Origin: Catenulispora sp. MAP5-51
Lineage (GTDB): Bacteria > Actinomycetota > Actinomycetes > Streptomycetales > Catenulisporaceae
Length of the DNA: 64,000 bases
Reading direction: 5' to 3'
Assembly: GCF_041261205.1 (NCBI RefSeq)
Contig: NZ_JBGCCH010000004.1
Coordinates: 310,001-374,000, forward strand
Below, piece by piece: positions 63,324 through 64,000 of the stretch. The notes beneath the pieces are model-generated. The model saw nothing but the letters and a program-made list of their open reading frames with translations, ran no database searches and was not told where the DNA came from. The position numbers and the translations under genes were made by a program. Each line of letters opens with the position of its first letter. The first letter of the stretch is position 1.

Positions 63324-63890
63324 GTGAGACATGCCGAGGGGTTGGACGGGGAGGGGACGGCGGGCTCTGGGGCGGCGAGCCGTGAGGCACCGGGCACCGA
63401 GGCGGAGTTCCGCGAGTTCGCGATCGGCCGCTGGCCGGCGCTGGTCCGGTTCGCCTACGGCCTCACCGGCGACACCGGCCACGCCGAGGACCTGGCCCAG
63501 ATCACGCTGTCGAAGGCGTACGCGTCCTGGGGCCGGGTCCGGCGCGCCGACGATCCTGACGCCTACGTCCGCCGCATCTTGATCAACGCGCACCACACCC
63601 GGTTCCGCAAGCGCCGGGTCCGGGAGATGACCGGGCCGCACCTGCCCGAACCGGTGACCGCCGACGGCACCGACGCCCTGGACCAGCGCAGCGACCTGAT
63701 AGCGGCGCTCATGGAGCTGCCCCCGAAACAGCGCGCGGTGGTGATGCTGCGCTACTGGGACGGACTGACCGAGACCCAGGCCGCGGCGGTGCTCGGCTGC
63801 TCGGTCGGCAACGTCAAGAGCCAGGCCTCGCGCGCTCTGGCCAAGCTCCGCACCAGCCCTCAGCTCCAGGACGGGAGCCTGCCATGCTGA
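63324..63890 (+). CDS. SigE-family RNA polymerase sigma factor (ECF)
   Basis: 188 residues. Sigma region 2 (FREFAIGRWPALVRFAYGLTGDTGHAEDLAQITLSKAYASWGRV) and region 4 (LPPKQRAVVMLRYWDGLTETQAAAVLGCSVGNVKSQASRALAKLR) match the actinobacterial SigE family of ECF factors. GTG 63324 has GGTGGGG upstream; GTG 63315 is also in frame. Its last codons overlap the next start (ATGCTGA), a common link to a cognate membrane or anti-sigma-like protein. Confidence 0.88.
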   Translation: MRHAEGLDGEGTAGSGAASREAPGTEAEFREFAIGRWPALVRFAYGLTGDTGHAEDLAQITLSKAYASWGRVRRADDPDAYVRRILINAHHTRFRKRRVREMTGPHLPEPVTADGTDALDQRSDLIAALMELPPKQRAVVMLRYWDGLTETQAAAVLGCSVGNVKSQASRALAKLRTSPQLQDGSLPC

Positions 63891-64000
63891 ACGACGAACT
63901 GCTCGAAGAGCGCCTGCACTGGGACCTGGACCGGGTCCGGCCGGGCGTCGTGCCGCTGGACGCGCTGGTCGGTCACGGCCGGGTGATCAAGGCCAGGCGG
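63884..64000 (+). CDS. Partial gene coupled to the sigma factor (runs off the window)
   Basis: ATG 63884 overlaps the sigma factor stop. The 39 visible residues (MLNDELLEERLHWDLDRV...) are soluble and acidic at first, as in the cytoplasmic start of membrane partners coded after SigE-family sigmas. Whether it is an anti-sigma factor cannot be told from this fragment. Confidence 0.7.
   Translation, partial: MLNDELLEERLHWDLDRVRPGVVPLDALVGHGRVIKARR

Overview
The window is 64 kb of very GC-rich chromosomal DNA with strong G/C bias at codon third positions, GTG and even TTG starts, WhiB and SigE-family regulators, and gene orders familiar from Mycobacterium and Streptomyces. It comes from an actinobacterium, probably a relative of Streptomyces or the Catenulisporales; that placement is an inference from gene style and order. 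There are no insertion sequences, prophage, CRISPR arrays, tRNA or rRNA genes, and the content looks like core chromosome.

Layout. 1-5 kb: end of an aldehyde dehydrogenase, an M20 dipeptidase, the NAD(+)/NADH pyrophosphatase NudC and a secreted trypsin-like lipoprotein. 5-12.4 kb: a redox and stress block with mycoredoxin, UvrD2 helicase, a coupled pair of unknown membrane proteins, and the antibiotic-stress regulator WhiB7 with a long leader region; nudC-mrx1-uvrD2-whiB7 is also clustered in mycobacteria. 12.4-15 kb: a small WXG100/EspC-like protein, a phosphotransferase-like protein and the Fe-S carrier Mrp. 15-29.6 kb: serine and branched-chain amino acid synthesis (serA, leuB, ilvE, cimA, ilvB, ilvH, ilvC), interrupted by a methyltransferase, an MFS transporter and a membrane diguanylate cyclase. 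Both cimA and ilvBHC are preceded by what look like complete transcription attenuators: a short leader peptide with Ile or Ile/Leu/Val codons, a first hairpin, then a terminator with a T tract. 29.8-36.1 kb: a five-gene dipeptide/oligopeptide ABC transporter operon. 36.2-40.7 kb: PPOX oxidoreductase, adenosine (or aminodeoxyfutalosine) deaminase, two membrane or unknown proteins and an EamA transporter. 40.8-45.7 kb: a CoA-ester lyase, an acyl-CoA dehydrogenase and a MaoC hydratase resembling late steps of the ethylmalonyl-CoA pathway, with a hydrolase and an unknown gene between. 45.9-52.2 kb: DUF6758-like protein, dxr, site-2 protease, SUKH-like protein, ispG and a GNAT protein, that is, two MEP isoprenoid genes in an order shared with M. 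tuberculosis. 52.3-56.8 kb: a membrane protein with a PLD-like domain, an Ogt/AdaA-AlkA alkylation-repair pair and an unknown protein. 57-64 kb: proS, a Ser/Thr kinase, a ferritin-like pair, rimP-nusA, and a SigE-family sigma factor with its partner gene running off the end.

The most interesting points are the apparent Ile-Ile attenuator in front of cimA, the WhiB7-type promoter plus ORF plus hairpin ahead of whiB7, repeat expansions inside two conserved proteins (AlkA and the first ABC ATPase), a kinase-like protein lacking its expected catalytic Asp, and the break after nusA where a hairpin and a sigma factor replace the usual ylxR-infB. No single large undescribed system is evident.
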